Assembly (NCBI GenBank): GCA_032988165.1
Contig: JANTQF010000284.1
Span: 1-46,354 of the forward strand
Reading direction: 5' to 3'
Origin: Emmonsiellopsis sp. PD_33
Taxonomy: Eukaryota; Ascomycota; Eurotiomycetes; Onygenales; Ajellomycetaceae
DNA length: 46,354 nucleotides
The translations under genes were made by a program, and so were the position numbers. Below the pieces are notes generated by a model. That model made no database searches. It was given only the letters and a program-made list of their open reading frames with translations, and was not told the DNA's origin. Positions 10,690 to 22,139 of this stretch are shown piece after piece (position 1 is the stretch's first letter; each line of letters starts with the position of its first letter).

Positions 10690-11994
10690 TCAGTGGTGCC
10701 CGGATTCGAGCTGTCGTGGCGTGGGTGGCTGAGCAGTGTCAGATGCATTATCACTTTGATTGCCAGACCGCCTACCCGGAAGCCGGAAAGTAGGTAGTCG
10801 CGATCTCCATGATGCTAGGACGCTGCGATTATTCGTATTGTCTGAAGAGTTAGCTTGGGCGGGAGGGCGAGGTCGAGATGATTGCTGTTCACGTCGATCC
10901 CTCGAGGAGGCCGGATATCGATTACTGGGAGGCACAACGCTAATGAACCGCCCTGGCAATACGAGCCGGGCTCCGAATGGGCTCACACGATGGCCAAGGT
11001 ATGCATTCTCAGGTGGTGGTGGATGGTTTCGACTGCCATGAGTACGCCTGCTGCGAGTAGAACTTTGCGTTGCCTCTGCGCCTTCGGGACGAGGTTTTGG
11101 TACATAGTAGTCTGCTTTGCAAAGTGGACAACATGCACGGCGGCTAGTAAGCCACGGATCGAGACAAGAGGCATGGAAGGCGTGTCCGCAGGTGAGACCA
11201 CGAACATCGTCATCATCTTCAATGACATCAAGGCAAATAGCACAGGAATCGCCAGGGTTCGCAAGAAGTTCTGCGGGTACGGCGTTACGGATATGTTCAT
11301 CCGGATCATCGTCATCATCCTCTTCGAGGCCGCCAGGGGTTGGCTTGAAATGTTCACCACTCGACGGCCGGCTCTCCGCTCTCGGGGTCATCATTTCCTT
11401 CTCCTCGGCGGGGGGGATGTTGCTTTGCTGTTCGGGCGATGCCTTTGGTTCACTCGACGACTGGGCGCCCGCAGCTGGGGCATTGCCTGGGCCATCAACA
11501 GATGAAACAGTCACAGTGGCTTCTTCGTTCTTTAAACTCTGAGGCCTACTTTCCGAAGGTGCCTGTATACCGCCAGCAGTTGGGAGTCCTTCATCGGCTC
11601 GGGTGGCTCGCCAGGCCTTGTATTTCATTTGGGGAAACCGGGTATTCACTTCATCCATGCTCATGAGTTTCTTTTCCCTCCGCCTCCGATGGGGTCGTGG
11701 AACGGCGACGAGATCGATCGGTTCTCCATTGTCTTCACCTCGCATTTGTCTATTCCGCTGGTTGTATCGGAAGCAGTATTTCACACCCACAATGATCCTG
11801 TCCGTACAATCAGAATTGGAGAGCATTCCGGGCTGACAAGCAATGAGGGAGACTTACCAGAGATTGGTGAAGACCACTCCAAAACCCAGCGCTACGAAGA
11901 ACAGCAAGGGGGAGTTCGTAGGGCCACCACCGTTATTCGGGGGAGGAGTAGCGCTTGGAATGGACGTAGCCGCAGCCGGAGCGCTAGCCACCAT
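10690..11994 (-). CDS. Membrane-anchored RING-H2 E3 ubiquitin ligase
   Basis: Exons 11994..11858 and 11797..10690 with a 60-bp intron (GTAAGT...ACAG) give 414 residues. A Pro/Ala-rich N-terminus precedes one transmembrane helix (about 29-52, LLFFVALGFGVVF then WIIVGV) and a basic cytosolic stretch (RPHRRRREKK). A long disordered acidic region leads to a C3H2C3 RING: CAIC at 231-234, CGHAFHASC at 249-257 and CPLC at 269-272. The tail is disordered and basic. RING-H2 domains recruit an E2 and transfer ubiquitin. The TM-plus-RING layout resembles the RNF13/Goliath and Tul1-like ligases of endomembranes, but no PA domain is seen. In-frame codons continue 12 triplets upstream of the chosen ATG to a TGA, so a further 5' exon is possible. 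Confidence 0.85.
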
Positions 11995-12049
11995 GATGGG
12001 CGAGTTGTATACAACGAGGACGTCTGTAGTTCACGGTGAACGATGAGAT

Positions 12050-13070
12050 GTATCAAGTCCACAGCACGTTACCATTCCTCGAGTTGAGTGAATGAAGACA
12101 ACCATCCAACACTGTCCACTATCATAGCACCCCCCGGAATACAGAGGCAAGTATTATCGACGCCAGAATGGCTCCCGTTTCGACGATCGGTTTATCGAAT
12201 TGGGTGTTGGAGTCCCATCCAAACAAGTATGTAAGCGGGCAGAACGGAGCCAGCCGCAGGCGAAACGAGCCTGAATTAAGCCACTCAGGTCGGGGAAGAC
12301 GATATTTTTATTGAAGTTGCCTTTCCTCCACGGTGGCAGACGGGATGAGTGGCGGTGGAGAGGAGATTGGGGGTAAGGTTAGGGAGTCCGGGGTGGAGCG
12401 ACCGGACATACGGGAGCACCAGACGGAGAGACGATGTGGTGTGTGTAGGGCCAACGACGGCGGGAGAGGCGCCCAACGGAATGCAGCGAGGTAACGACGG
12501 CGATGAGGATGAGGATGGACGAGGACGAGGACGACGGAGAGGAGAAGAGGATGATGTCGACAGAGGTTGGGGAGAGGAGGAGGAAGCCAGCGAGGAGAAA
12601 GAAGGTTTGGGTTAGTCAGGGTGGCCGGGTTGGCGATCAGCAACACAACACCGAACAAAGTGAACAGCCACCATCGAGGAGAATAAAGTACAAGAAGGAT
12701 TCCTTGTGAATTGAATTACAGCAGCTATGATTACGGTGTTCTTCCGTGCATCTCTAAAACTAAACACTGCCAAACCCCGATCTATGAACGTCGCATAAAG
12801 CACATCACTCTACTATAAACAGATCATGTTTTCACCCGCCCTGGCTCTGCTAATGCTCCCTATCCCCTCACTGCGGCTGTCTCAGCCCTCGCATTATTAA
12901 GGAAGCACCCGCCTGCTCCCGCTCTCAATCAATCCGAGACTGGTGGACCACCTGCGGGAAATACGCTCGCATTTGCAATCAGCCTAGACACAGCATCAAG
13001 ATAATTATATGCGCCTGTGAAAGGACGTAGTATTCTCCATGTCCAAGATGAGGAATCGTCAGAGGATGAA
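12050..13070. other. Intergenic region with low-complexity DNA
   Basis: Upstream of the RING gene. From 12340 to 12600 the plus strand is strongly purine-rich (GAGGATGAGGATG-like), producing overlapping open frames on both strands that look like composition artefacts. A minus-strand frame at 12308-12658 begins with a hydrophobic stretch (FGVVLLIANPATL) but degenerates into Pro/Leu repeats. I see no supported gene here. Confidence 0.45.
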
Positions 13071-13076
13071 GTACCA

Positions 13077-13589
13077 TTAGAAATCAACAGGGTAAGGATC
13101 CTCGTATGCCAACCAACATCCGTCAGCAGGTTCAGACCCTGGAGGCTGAACGGGAGCTTCAGGAGGGGGAGGAGGCTTCATCGCCCAAAACTCTGGGGGA
13201 TGTGTGGTTGCCACTAGATCATGGATGGGATGGCCAACCATCTCGAAGGAGGATTGGTGGCTGGTCGTTAACGTTCCTTGGACCTCCGCCCAGTCCGTTT
13301 GTATCCAAGACGCTAGCTCAGAAACAGCGGCGCCGTTTGCCAGCAAGACACGATCCCAGCCAAGCCCCCCAGAACTGACAAGGTGCTCTCGATCGATTTC
13401 ATAGCCAGCTAACATGGCTGACGGCAAAACTAACCGAGGAAACCAGAAATCGTGTCTCGTATGATGTATCTCAAAGTCGAATATAAAAATAAGAATTTTG
13501 TCTGCTGGCTTCTCTATCAAGGACGTTTGGAGCAGTTGGAGCACGATGGCCTGCGATCTCCCCACCGAGGATGATTGCGCCGGTGCCAA
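13077..13589 (-). CDS. Uncharacterised ORF, possible terminal exon
   Basis: A 170-codon frame with balanced composition in its C-terminal 120 residues (LAGYEIDREHLVSSGGLGWDR, ASWIQTDWAEV, HPIHDLVATTHPPEFW) and a proline-rich end (PPPPPEAPVQPPG). The first about 50 codons are less convincing and may be intronic. A GTTAGT...TTAG pair near 13405-13432 could be a small intron. I recognise no domain. It may belong to one gene with the upstream frame at 13736-14077, which would then be divergent from the cyclophilin gene, but I could not build a confident join. Confidence 0.35.
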   Translation of the reverse strand: MAPAQSSSVGRSQAIVLQLLQTSLIEKPADKILIFIFDFEIHHTRHDFWFPRLVLPSAMLAGYEIDREHLVSSGGLGWDRVLLANGAAVSELASWIQTDWAEVQGTLTTSHQSSFEMVGHPIHDLVATTHPPEFWAMKPPPPPEAPVQPPGSEPADGCWLAYEDPYPVDF

Positions 13590-13735
13590 ACAACCGTCAT
13601 GGACCCATGCATGATGGCTGATGTTGATGGGCTGTTGGCAGACGGATTCTTCACGATCGGCGGCTGATCCATGCAGTCTCCGCCCCCCAGGACTGTCACT
13701 GTGTCACACCGCAGATTGTCCAACCGACACCCGGA

Positions 13736-14077
13736 TCAAGGCTCGAATTTGGCACTTTCGGCATCGAGGCGTGGTTCCTGTTGGCTGGTGGAACTTGGGA
13801 AACCATCTCGCGCGTCAACCATTGCTGATAGTGGCTGGGGTTTGCCAAGGCGAGAGGATCGCTTCCAAGGTGGTTGTAGATCTGGTTCCTTCTTGATATC
13901 CGATTCTCCAGTTGTTTGAATCCAGATGTCCTTCGTAGTCCAATCATCAATGTCGTGAAGCTGTTCTTGCTGTGCAGTATTTGGAATCTCGGCGCACGGG
14001 ACCAGGGTTTTTCCGCAGCCGGGCCTGAACCGCCGCCAAGACATCTCCGCCAATAAAAGTCCGCGTCTGCAAACCAC
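13736..14077 (-). CDS. Uncharacterised ORF, possible first exon
   Basis: A 113-codon frame, starting at ATG 14077, with a polar disordered composition (QQEQLHDIDDWTTKDIWIQ, SDIKKEPDLQPPWKR). A second overlapping frame on the same strand (13696-14079) is also open, which lowers confidence. It lies 180 bp from the cyclophilin start and would share its promoter. No family is recognised; it could be the 5' exon of a gene ending at 13077. Confidence 0.25.
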   Translation of the reverse strand: MVCRRGLLLAEMSWRRFRPGCGKTLVPCAEIPNTAQQEQLHDIDDWTTKDIWIQTTGESDIKKEPDLQPPWKRSSRLGKPQPLSAMVDARDGFPSSTSQQEPRLDAESAKFEP

Positions 14078-14256
14078 ATCTACTCCTATCTCCCCCTATT
14101 CAGACTATTCAGACGATTCGGCAGCCCCCTCCTCTCCCCGCTTCTTACGCCGTACGCTCTATCTAGCTTCTTCCTACCACCCCTACCCCTCACCCGTGTT
14201 AAGCTTCTCTTCCCGGCCGATCATCTCATATCCCATCAAATCACACAGCAGCCATC

Positions 14257-15574
14257 ATGACCGCTCAAGCCCCCCGCAACTCCACAAACCCAGTCGTCTT
14301 CTTCGATCTCACGCTTGGAGGTACGTCAGCAGACTTGTTCATTTTATCTATTTCTGCAGAGAGTGAATGCAATTCTCCGCTTCTGCTTTCTTGCTTGTCG
14401 TGTGCTGTGAGATGTCTGTATCTCGTCCGTGCGTGATACACCACCCGTCAACGCAAACCCCCCTTTTTATAGGGGCTGGGTTCAGGTGTGGTGTCACTTG
14501 GAAACAAGAAAATAGTTGCGCCCTCAACGGCTTATGTTTCCATATGTGCCCTTGACGGCATCCTATGCTGCTGGCTACTACATGATGTCATAAATATTGC
14601 TCCTCTGAGATGAGAAAGTGGGGTCTGTGTAGATATACCGCTGTCATTACTGCTAAGCTGTCTATATCTTCATTCTTGTACTCTGATGAACCAGCCACCC
14701 AACTTTTTCCCCTCCTCCATCAGCTGCCCTGCATAGTTATCCGTTTGCATGCCTTGATTATCTAAAATATCTCCCCCAACCCTCCCCTATCACCCCAATA
14801 TACGTAAGCCTAGATAAAGCTAACAATATACACGCAGGCGAACCACTAGGCCGCGTAAAGATGGAGCTCTTCGCAGACGTGACTCCCCGGACGGCGGAGA
14901 ACTTCCGCCAGTTTTGCACGGGGGAGACGAAAAACGCCCGTGGTAGACCGCAGGGATATAAGGGGTGCAAGTTTCATCGAGTGGTAGGTTAATTGGATTT
15001 TTGGAGTTCAGTGTTGACTTTTTTTTCGTTCATTCGTTCATTTCATTTCTTGCTTTTTGTCGTCGTACGGGGTTGGGGGTTCGTTTTTGCCAGCAATATT
15101 CTCCAATCATAGACACCCATAAAATGATACCTTATGATATAATATCCAATGCTAACTCAACAACAGATAAAAGACTTCATGATCCAAGGCGGCGACTTCA
15201 TCAACGGCGACGGCACTGGCAGCGCAACGATATACGGCACTAACAAATTCGCAGACGAGAATTTCAATCTTACCCATGACGGGCCCGGGCTTTTGAGTAT
15301 GGCTGTACGTTCTTTATCCATTCCCATCTCCCCTATCTATCTATCTACCCCCCCAATCAAAACAACATACTAAACAAAACAGAACTCGGGCCCCAACACA
15401 AACGGCTGCCAATTCTTCATCACAACGACCGCCACGCCCTTCCTAAACAACAAGCACGTCGTCTTCGGCCAGGTAATTGACGGCATGGATATCGTGCGCA
15501 TGGTTGAGAATACGCGCACGACAAGGGATAAGCCGAATCAGGATGTTGTTATTGTGCAGTGTGGGGAGTTGTGA
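14257..15574 (+). CDS. Cyclophilin-type peptidyl-prolyl cis-trans isomerase (CypH-like)
   Basis: Four exons (14257..14320, 14838..14983, 15167..15304, 15383..15574) encode 179 residues, one cyclophilin domain with no targeting signal. Key motifs are FHRVIKDFMIQGGDF (Arg69 corresponds to CypA Arg55), NSGPNTNGCQFFI and KHVVFGQVIDG. The short N-terminal extension (MTAQAPRNSTNPVVFFD) and the NARGRPQGYKGC loop fit the CypH/Cyp3 group, whose human member associates with the U4/U6.U5 snRNP. The position of the CypA cyclosporin-contact Trp121 is Phe136 here. Intron 1 is 517 bp, far longer than others in this window. Intron 2 has a textbook GCTAAC branch site near 15151. It catalyses proline isomerisation in protein folding or spliceosome assembly; the spliceosomal role is inference. 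Confidence 0.92.
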
Positions 15575-16456
15575 TGGTTTTCTGTTTCTTTCTGGCTTTT
15601 AATTAATTATAGAAAATGATCCCTTCTTTTTTTTTGCCCTGCTCTGTAACAATTTATCAAATCGTAATGAAAATGAGACTGGTATACTGGTTATTTTATT
15701 TTATTTGATTTTCTAGCTCTTGCTTTCGCTTTATATCTCTGGGATGTGTGGGTGATTGGTGAATTCAGCTTGTTTTTTCCACTTCGAGCCCCCCTCCCCC
15801 CTCCCGTTCTACAAATCCAAACACTATTCCTCAGCAATGACATATCACAAAATATGAATGTTCAGAAGTATAAGCACACCCACGAAACAAACTCTCATAT
15901 CTATCTATCTATTATAGCCTCAAGTTCTATATGCCTGACAGTCTTCTTGAAAAGCGCCATTTATCTATATATCATACACCTTGATGAGATGCTGATATTT
16001 CCATGGCATGAGTTCCTGTGCAAAGACATAGGGATATATATATCACAGGCTGGCTAGGAAGGGGTTGCAGAATAACTACTATCAGGAGAAGCCTGGATAG
16101 GAGTAACATATAGACATATTGACTGTTCTTAGGCTATGTGAAAGATAAGTCCTGGGAATTGAGGATTTAGTATGTCATTAGCTATTTCTTTAAGGGATTT
16201 GATTAACTTCATTGTGCTGCTCTTCTCTGAGAATTCTAGCTCTCATCACACAGCTTTATATGGAAGCAGGTGATGGTAGGGTAGTACACAGATGGGAAGC
16301 AATAAAAGTATAACAGACTATTTATTATATACCCCATACCATCCATCTATACCTTGCCGTATTTACTCTATCATTTAACTAATAAAAGTTGTGCCATTTT
16401 CCTAGCCAAAGCAGTCCGAATGAACAAGAATTGCATCACAAAAAACACCCCGGTAG
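15575..16456. other. Convergent 3' region between cyclophilin and DUF3433 remnant
   Basis: About 880 bp of AT-rich DNA holding 3' UTRs of the two converging genes and short CTAT-type simple repeats. The open frame at 15746-16057 looks like chance (low-complexity, no motif). I see no gene. Confidence 0.6.
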
Positions 16457-17267
16457 CTAGCCACTCTCCCTATCCCTACCATCCAGATCAATCCCAAACA
16501 CCCTCTCTTCCTCCAAAAGCCCCTCAGCCTCCCCCTTCCCTACCCCCTCCCCATCCCGACGCTCATCAGCCCCAACCCCAACCCCCTGCCTCTTCCTAAC
16601 CCACCACCCCATCGAAAACCTCCACCCCACGAAAACCCCCCTCCTCGCCAACTCCTTATCATCCCACCACTCCGCGCCGCGCGGAATAATCTGCGGGTCC
16701 CCCAATATCCGCGACCCAGCGAGCAGGCTCGCCACGGCCGCGATGCTGCATGGGTTCTTGGGTAGGACGTTCTTCGTGTTCATGAGCAACATGGAAGTGA
16801 TGGCGAGGAGGATCATGGAGCCGAGGAAGGTGTCGAGGAGGCGGGTGGAGAGGCGGCCTTGGACGAGGTAGTCGCCGTGGCTGATGAGTTTGGCGGGGAT
16901 GAAGGTTTTTGTGGCGGGAGGATTGTCGTCGGCGGTTGGGGCGGTTGTATCTGAATCGAGTGGGATGCGCCAGTTATCGTTGATGCGCTGGGCGATGACG
17001 GTGCCATAAATGCGCGTGAGGGCGGCGGAAAGTTTGCCTATGTCGGAGAATAGCTCGTCTGCGGGTGTCCCGCCCGCGCCCCAGATGGCAGCTGTTGTGA
17101 AGAGATCGGTACGATATTCCTCAACGGGTGGTTCGACGGCCATGAGGTCAAAACTAAATTCACCTGGCGCTGGGAGCATTGGAAGGGGCACCGCAGTACC
17201 ATTTGAGTAAGCCATGAAATCTTCCAAGGGCGGTCTAGCGGACCACGGGACAATGGAAGGCGGGTAG
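16457..17267 (-). pseudogene. 3' portion of a DUF3433 membrane-protein gene, cut off by a retrotransposon
   Basis: This segment encodes the last about 270 codons of the gene whose 5' part lies at 25134-28108. The minus-strand frame enters straight from the transposon junction (TAC CCG CCT...) and continues to the stop at 16457. Its hallmark is the DUF3433 C-terminal signature: a helix (GSMILLAITSMLLM) followed by LPKNPCSIAAVASLLAGSRIL. The tail is glycine- and charge-rich. With no start codon of its own near the junction and no promoter but LTR sequence upstream, it is unlikely to make a functional protein. The four bases GTAG at 17264-17267 are one copy of the target duplication. Codon composition is GC-rich, unlike the neighbouring element, so it is host sequence. 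Confidence 0.85.
17264..17267. repeat. Target-site duplication, left copy (GTAG)
   Basis: GTAG immediately precedes the 5' LTR and is repeated right after the 3' LTR at 25130-25133. Keeping only one copy restores the host reading frame exactly. Gypsy integrases usually make 4-5 bp duplications. Confidence 0.8.
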
Positions 17268-17553
17268 TGTGGACGGGGTCACATGGCAGGGTCAGTCATC
17301 GACCATTTGGTTCCACCAACCTCCAGGCATGAAAGATAAGCAAGGTTGCCAACCCAGAGCCTACTTAAGAGTAGAGAATCCCTTAGCTTCTAGCATCATC
17401 ATCATTAATCCTAGTCATTTTCTGAGATAGTCATTTGAGTGTGTTGTGTTTCCTTGATAGCTACTAGAGAGACCTACAGTGAGGAAGCTTTGCTACAGAA
17501 GAACCAGAAAGTTCTCAGTGAGGTTTCATTAGTAATTGACAATCTAGCTGTTA
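17268..17553 (+). repeat. 5' LTR (286 bp)
   Basis: Begins TGTGGACGGGG and ends CTAGCTGTTA. It aligns without gaps to the right LTR. Its first about 33 bp still contain CpG (CGGGG, ATCGACC), while the rest has none. A possible primer-binding site begins TGGCATCC about 4 nt downstream of the LTR end, but mutation prevents matching it to a tRNA. Confidence 0.92.
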
Positions 17554-17949
17554 TTTGTGGCATCCCCAGGAAGGCCTGCACTTTATTAGGAGTACACAAG
17601 CAAAGAAGAGGAAGATAAAGGAGGTGAGAAGTTGCCAAGTAATAAACAGCAAGAAGATAAATAAGTAGTTAGGGAAGAGCCTCTCATTCCACAGCCTATT
17701 ACAATACCCAAGAATCAGATTGGCCCAGTCAACTAGTATTACCCTGAGTCCTGAAAATTGAGAGCAAGAATAGTGAGGAACCAATCTCAATAGACTCTAG
17801 CTTAATAGGTAAGTAGACATTATTAACTAACAAGCTAATTCTACTATTATAGTAAGAGCTGATAGCTATTATGATGGGAAAAGACATCATAATAATTTTA
17901 TTCTTAGAGATAGTAAATGAGTCAGAGGATTCTAAGAAGTTCACTGAGA

Positions 17950-19870
17950 ATATTAAAGATAATATACAGGACTAGTTATTAGAAGCTAATTAGAATAAAG
18001 TTAACACTCTCATTACCTATACATTCTGAAGACATTTAAGAGATGAAGTGAAGAGATAATATGACAATTAAAGTCTTAAAATAAAGATAGAGTAAGGTCT
18101 TCTAAAGCAGGCATTTCTAACCCAGTTTGAGGTGGAGTCTGTTAACCATGAAACCTAGAAAGTGTCAGCTATGAAGTAAGTAGTAGTATTGAAGCAGGAT
18201 AAGTTGAAGTCTATTAAGAAATATTTAGAGTAAGTAGAAGGAGTCATCAGCCTAGTCCTATCAGAGGAAGTTAACCTGGAATATATTCTCATTCAAGGAT
18301 TATAGAACTCTAATAGGAGGGATCTAATGTAAATGAAGTACCATTAGAATTAGTCCTTCAGAAATATGAAGAGAATCATTAGATAGATTTATATAGATAA
18401 TGAGGTTCAGATAGCAAGTAAGTTACTATTAATAGGGATAAATTTAATCAGTATCAGATCAATCTCTAATGAGGATCTTCTCAAGTAAACCCTGCAGACT
18501 CTCTTAGAATTAATGAGATAAATGATGATAATAAATAAATAGCTGTTAAATATAAGAGTTATCACACTAAGTATATTATCAGCTACTACTAGAATAGTAA
18601 GAGATGACCCTAATAAGAGGGTCAGCAGAGTAAAGATAATCATCTATTTTATATATCAGTAAGTTAAACATTATTTATCAAATTACCTTAGCAAACCAAC
18701 TCAAATTCTGCAGAGGCCAGCAGTAGCAGCTAATACTATCATTGATATAAAGAAAGAAAAGGAGGACATCTCCCACACAGCATGCACACTCTCAGTCAAC
18801 TTGGTTAGATTAGTAAGTCTATATATAGCTAATACAGCTTCTCAGGTTAAGAGCAAAGTAAAGGCTTAGAAGACCAAGGGACCTTTGCAGGAGATCATAG
18901 AGGGCTGTATTATTAAAAATTAGACTATTAAGAATAAAGTAAAGAGGATGTATTAGGCTGATAAAGAGGAGACATTAAGTACTAATTCAGCAGGGCTAAG
19001 TAAGGAGGTGGGATAGTTCTCTAGATAAACCCTGCTAATAAATGTGGAGGAACCTCAACAGTAAGAGAAGATAGTAATAATAGGTAGAGAGAAAACTAAG
19101 ACTATCATCTTAGTAAATAAATAACCACTAAAAATCTTACATTTAATCTGGGTAATCACAAAGAGTGATAATATGAGGTTTGACATTCAGAACATTATGA
19201 GATTGGAGGTTACCATACTTTTAATTTAATTGCTAAATAAGTCAGAGACAGTTCAGTAAGAGTTCACATGGCATCTCCAAAGTGCAGCACTATAATTCAG
19301 AAAGATAATTCTGGTAGGAGGAGTTAATGTCAAGATCATAATTGCAACTACAGCCTTACTTAAAGAGTAGATAGAGGCACTACCAGTAGAGTTAGAAGTA
19401 TTACTAGATGATGGAAATAGTAAGGCCCTATTTGTGATAACTTGGATTGATAGCACCTAGGTCCTCTAAACCCTAATCAATGAAGAGTCCCTGGTAGAAA
19501 TTATAGTAGAAAAGGTTATATAATAGTTCCTGATGTGAACAGTGCATGCTATCAAGCCTAGGCTGATTAACATGACTAATAGTAATACTATCACACTGAA
19601 TCACACAGTCCTCATATCAGTTAACTTAATGAGGATTCAGATAATAGTAAAAGTATACATTATAAACATTTCATCATATAATCTTTTGCTTGGAATTAAC
19701 TGGATGAGAAGGGTTCATCTTCTGGCAGATTACAGCACTAGGAAAATTGAGATCAAAGGAAGTATAGGTGTGGTCAAGAGATTAAAAGGTTTAATGGTAC
19801 TAATTCAAACAATCAAGGATATTCCCACAGGAATGCTCATACTGGTGAGTGGGAAGGAAGAGCAGGAGTA
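17950..19870 (+). pseudogene. Retrotransposon gag and protease region (decayed)
   Basis: The plus strand reads as lysine- and glutamate-rich, gag-like sequence broken by many TAG and TAA codons. A stretch near 19660-19770 (YNLLLGINWMRR, then ADYSTRKIEI) matches the C-terminal part of a Gypsy aspartic protease, the LLG strand before the reverse transcriptase. The expected D-S/T-G active-site triad is not visible; the upstream candidate reads LLDDGNSK, so it is mutated or misplaced. I saw no CCHC zinc knuckle. The longest stop-free piece is 19542-19871. Confidence 0.6.
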
Positions 19871-20599
19871 AACTGATGTGGATAATGAACTTCAGAAGAT
19901 AATAAATGGGGAGAATAATAAGAAGGAGGCAGGAAAAAAGCACCTCTAAATTATCTTATTTTAATAGCTTAGAGGGGTCCAGAGGAACAGCAGACCAGCA
20001 TAGTCTACAAAATATAGATAGATATAAGGCAATCTTACCCATTTTACCTTCAGCTGATAGAAGATCCATTGCATATACTTAGAGTAAAGAAAATAGCTGT
20101 ATGAGCAGGATGGAGGAGAAACTGAGGAGATTATCATTCACAGAAAGAGGCTATAAATGCTGAGAGAGCTGTCTGAAGTGAGAAGATAGTAATAATAGTA
20201 AGTCAAATGAATGAGATGTAGGAGTACAAGAGGAAGGTATATTTACCCTTAAGTCTAGGAGTAAGAGGATTATTTCTAATAAGAAGGCAATTAAAGTAGA
20301 GGGAACTATTCAAAATGAGCCAGAAAAAGATAAATAAATGATTTCAGAGAAGTGAAATAATAATAGATAGAATGACAGAAATAGAGGAGTAGTAGAGAAA
20401 GGCAAGATAATTATTATACATATAAAGAAACTATTTCATCATAGAGTTAGTAGAGATCAGGGCAATAGACTTAGTCAAACATTCTATAAATCTTATCAGA
20501 GATGCCAGGCCAGTCAAGAGACTAATGCTTCAATACACAGTAAGGAAATAGAAATTCACAGCAAAAGTGTTTTCCCAACTGGAGGCAGTGAGAATACTT

Positions 20600-22010
20600 A
20601 TTTACATGTCAAGTGATTAGGAGGTAGCAACACATTTCCCACTCAAAAAGAAGGGGTCAGTAGACCTTAGAATCATTAACAACTTTAGACTTTTAAATAT
20701 AAACATAAGAAAATCACTCTATTCTATACATTACATTGATGTCACATTAGACATACTTTTTAAGAAAAAGTTTCACATATTCTCAGCATTTAATGCATTG
20801 AATGGATATTGAGGGGTGCCAATTTAAGCTAAGGATAAGTATAAGGCTGGAATAATATCATCAGTCAGCCAGTATATATATACCAGGATGAGCCAAGAGC
20901 TGACAAGTACCCCTCACACATATTTACAGTTTATAAACCTGGTCTTTAGACTCATTTCAAAGAATAGTGAAGTAGAAGAGTTCCTAACAGCTATAAAGGA
21001 TCAGGATAAAGTAATATTCTCATTATTTATGAATAACCACTTAGTAGCAGCAGTAACATTCAATGCAATATTCATATTCCTGCATGAGATATATTTCCCT
21101 AGGATGTAGTTTAGATTAATATGCTTCAACCCAAAGAAGTCAGTAGTATTCATAGAATTAATTGATATATTAGGTTTTATAGGAGGAGTAGATAGTATAA
21201 GGCCAGCAATGAAGCATCAGAATATTGTAGCTAACTAGCTAATCTTAATAAATAGAAAAGAGTTGAATAAGTTCATATGATTGACATCATTTCTTCAGAA
21301 TTTTATACCAGGCAGATCAGATCACATCATAATAATGAAGGAAGTCTACCTACATCAGAAGAAGGCACTGCCTCTAAAGCCCAAGGCAATCAAACTGAAT
21401 ATAGAGGAATGTGATAAGAATCTACTCAAAATGCCCAGGACTAGCTGACTGAAAGCAAAGACAGTTAGATAGACTTAAGTAGAGAAGGAATAGATATAGA
21501 TAGAAAGACAGCAAGAGAAATTCAACTTCATTAAGGATGCCATAGTTAATAATGTATGCAAGTTAATGGACCCAGAATTAGCCTACTATCTAGCCATAAA
21601 TATATCTAAGATTGAGTTAGAGAGAGTTCTATTCTAGATTAGTAATAGTCAGTCAGTAGATCAATTAACATCAGTAAACTACCATGCATTGCAAATTATC
21701 CAGTAAATATCATTTAAATTCTCAGATGTGGAAATGAGGTACCACAGCAATGAGTAGGAGGTCCTAGCAATAATATAAATACTAGTAGAGGTGAGGTAGC
21801 TTATACTAGAGTCATCACACTGAGTTCACCTGTATATGGATAATGATGCTCTAAGAGTAACACTAAGTAAGAGCTTTAAAAATATGTAAATTCTAAACTG
21901 GATAGCAAGGCTGAGGGAGTACAATTATGACATTTATCATCATCTAAATATAAATAGGATCATGGGAATAGTAAATGGTCTCAGTTGGATTACAACTCAT
22001 ATAATAAAAT
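20600..22010 (+). pseudogene. Retrotransposon reverse transcriptase and RNase H (decayed)
   Basis: Palm motifs are visible: VDLRIINNFRLLN near 20660, then FHIFSAFNALNGY near 20770, and MSQELTSTPHTYLQFINLVF from 20888. The catalytic box expected as Y/F-x-D-D reads FMNN at 21026-21037, both Asp changed to Asn by G-to-A changes. The connection has NFIPGRSDHI near 21300. An RNase H-like part follows (21670-21960: YHSNEQEVLAI with stops, later DNDALRVTLSKSFKN and REYNYDIYHHLN). Stops interrupt the frame throughout and the enzyme cannot be active. Confidence 0.8.
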
Positions 22011-22139
22011 ATAGAAGTCAGAATAGAAAGAATCTTATAATGATAGTTATAAAATATCATCTACTAGTTATTATCTGATATAATAAGTACTGAAATTTAA
22101 TATTATACACACATGTGGTAAAAGTGTTGAAGAATGACT

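Noticed and set aside
12285..12803. Overlapping frames on both strands
   Set aside because: Caused by a strongly purine-biased repeat tract; proteins are Asp/Glu/Arg or Pro/Leu runs.
17263..17268. Five-base target duplication instead of four
   Set aside because: A five-base version (GTAGT) would shift the LTR start away from the TG end and disagrees with the alignment to the 3' LTR; GTAG fits both ends.
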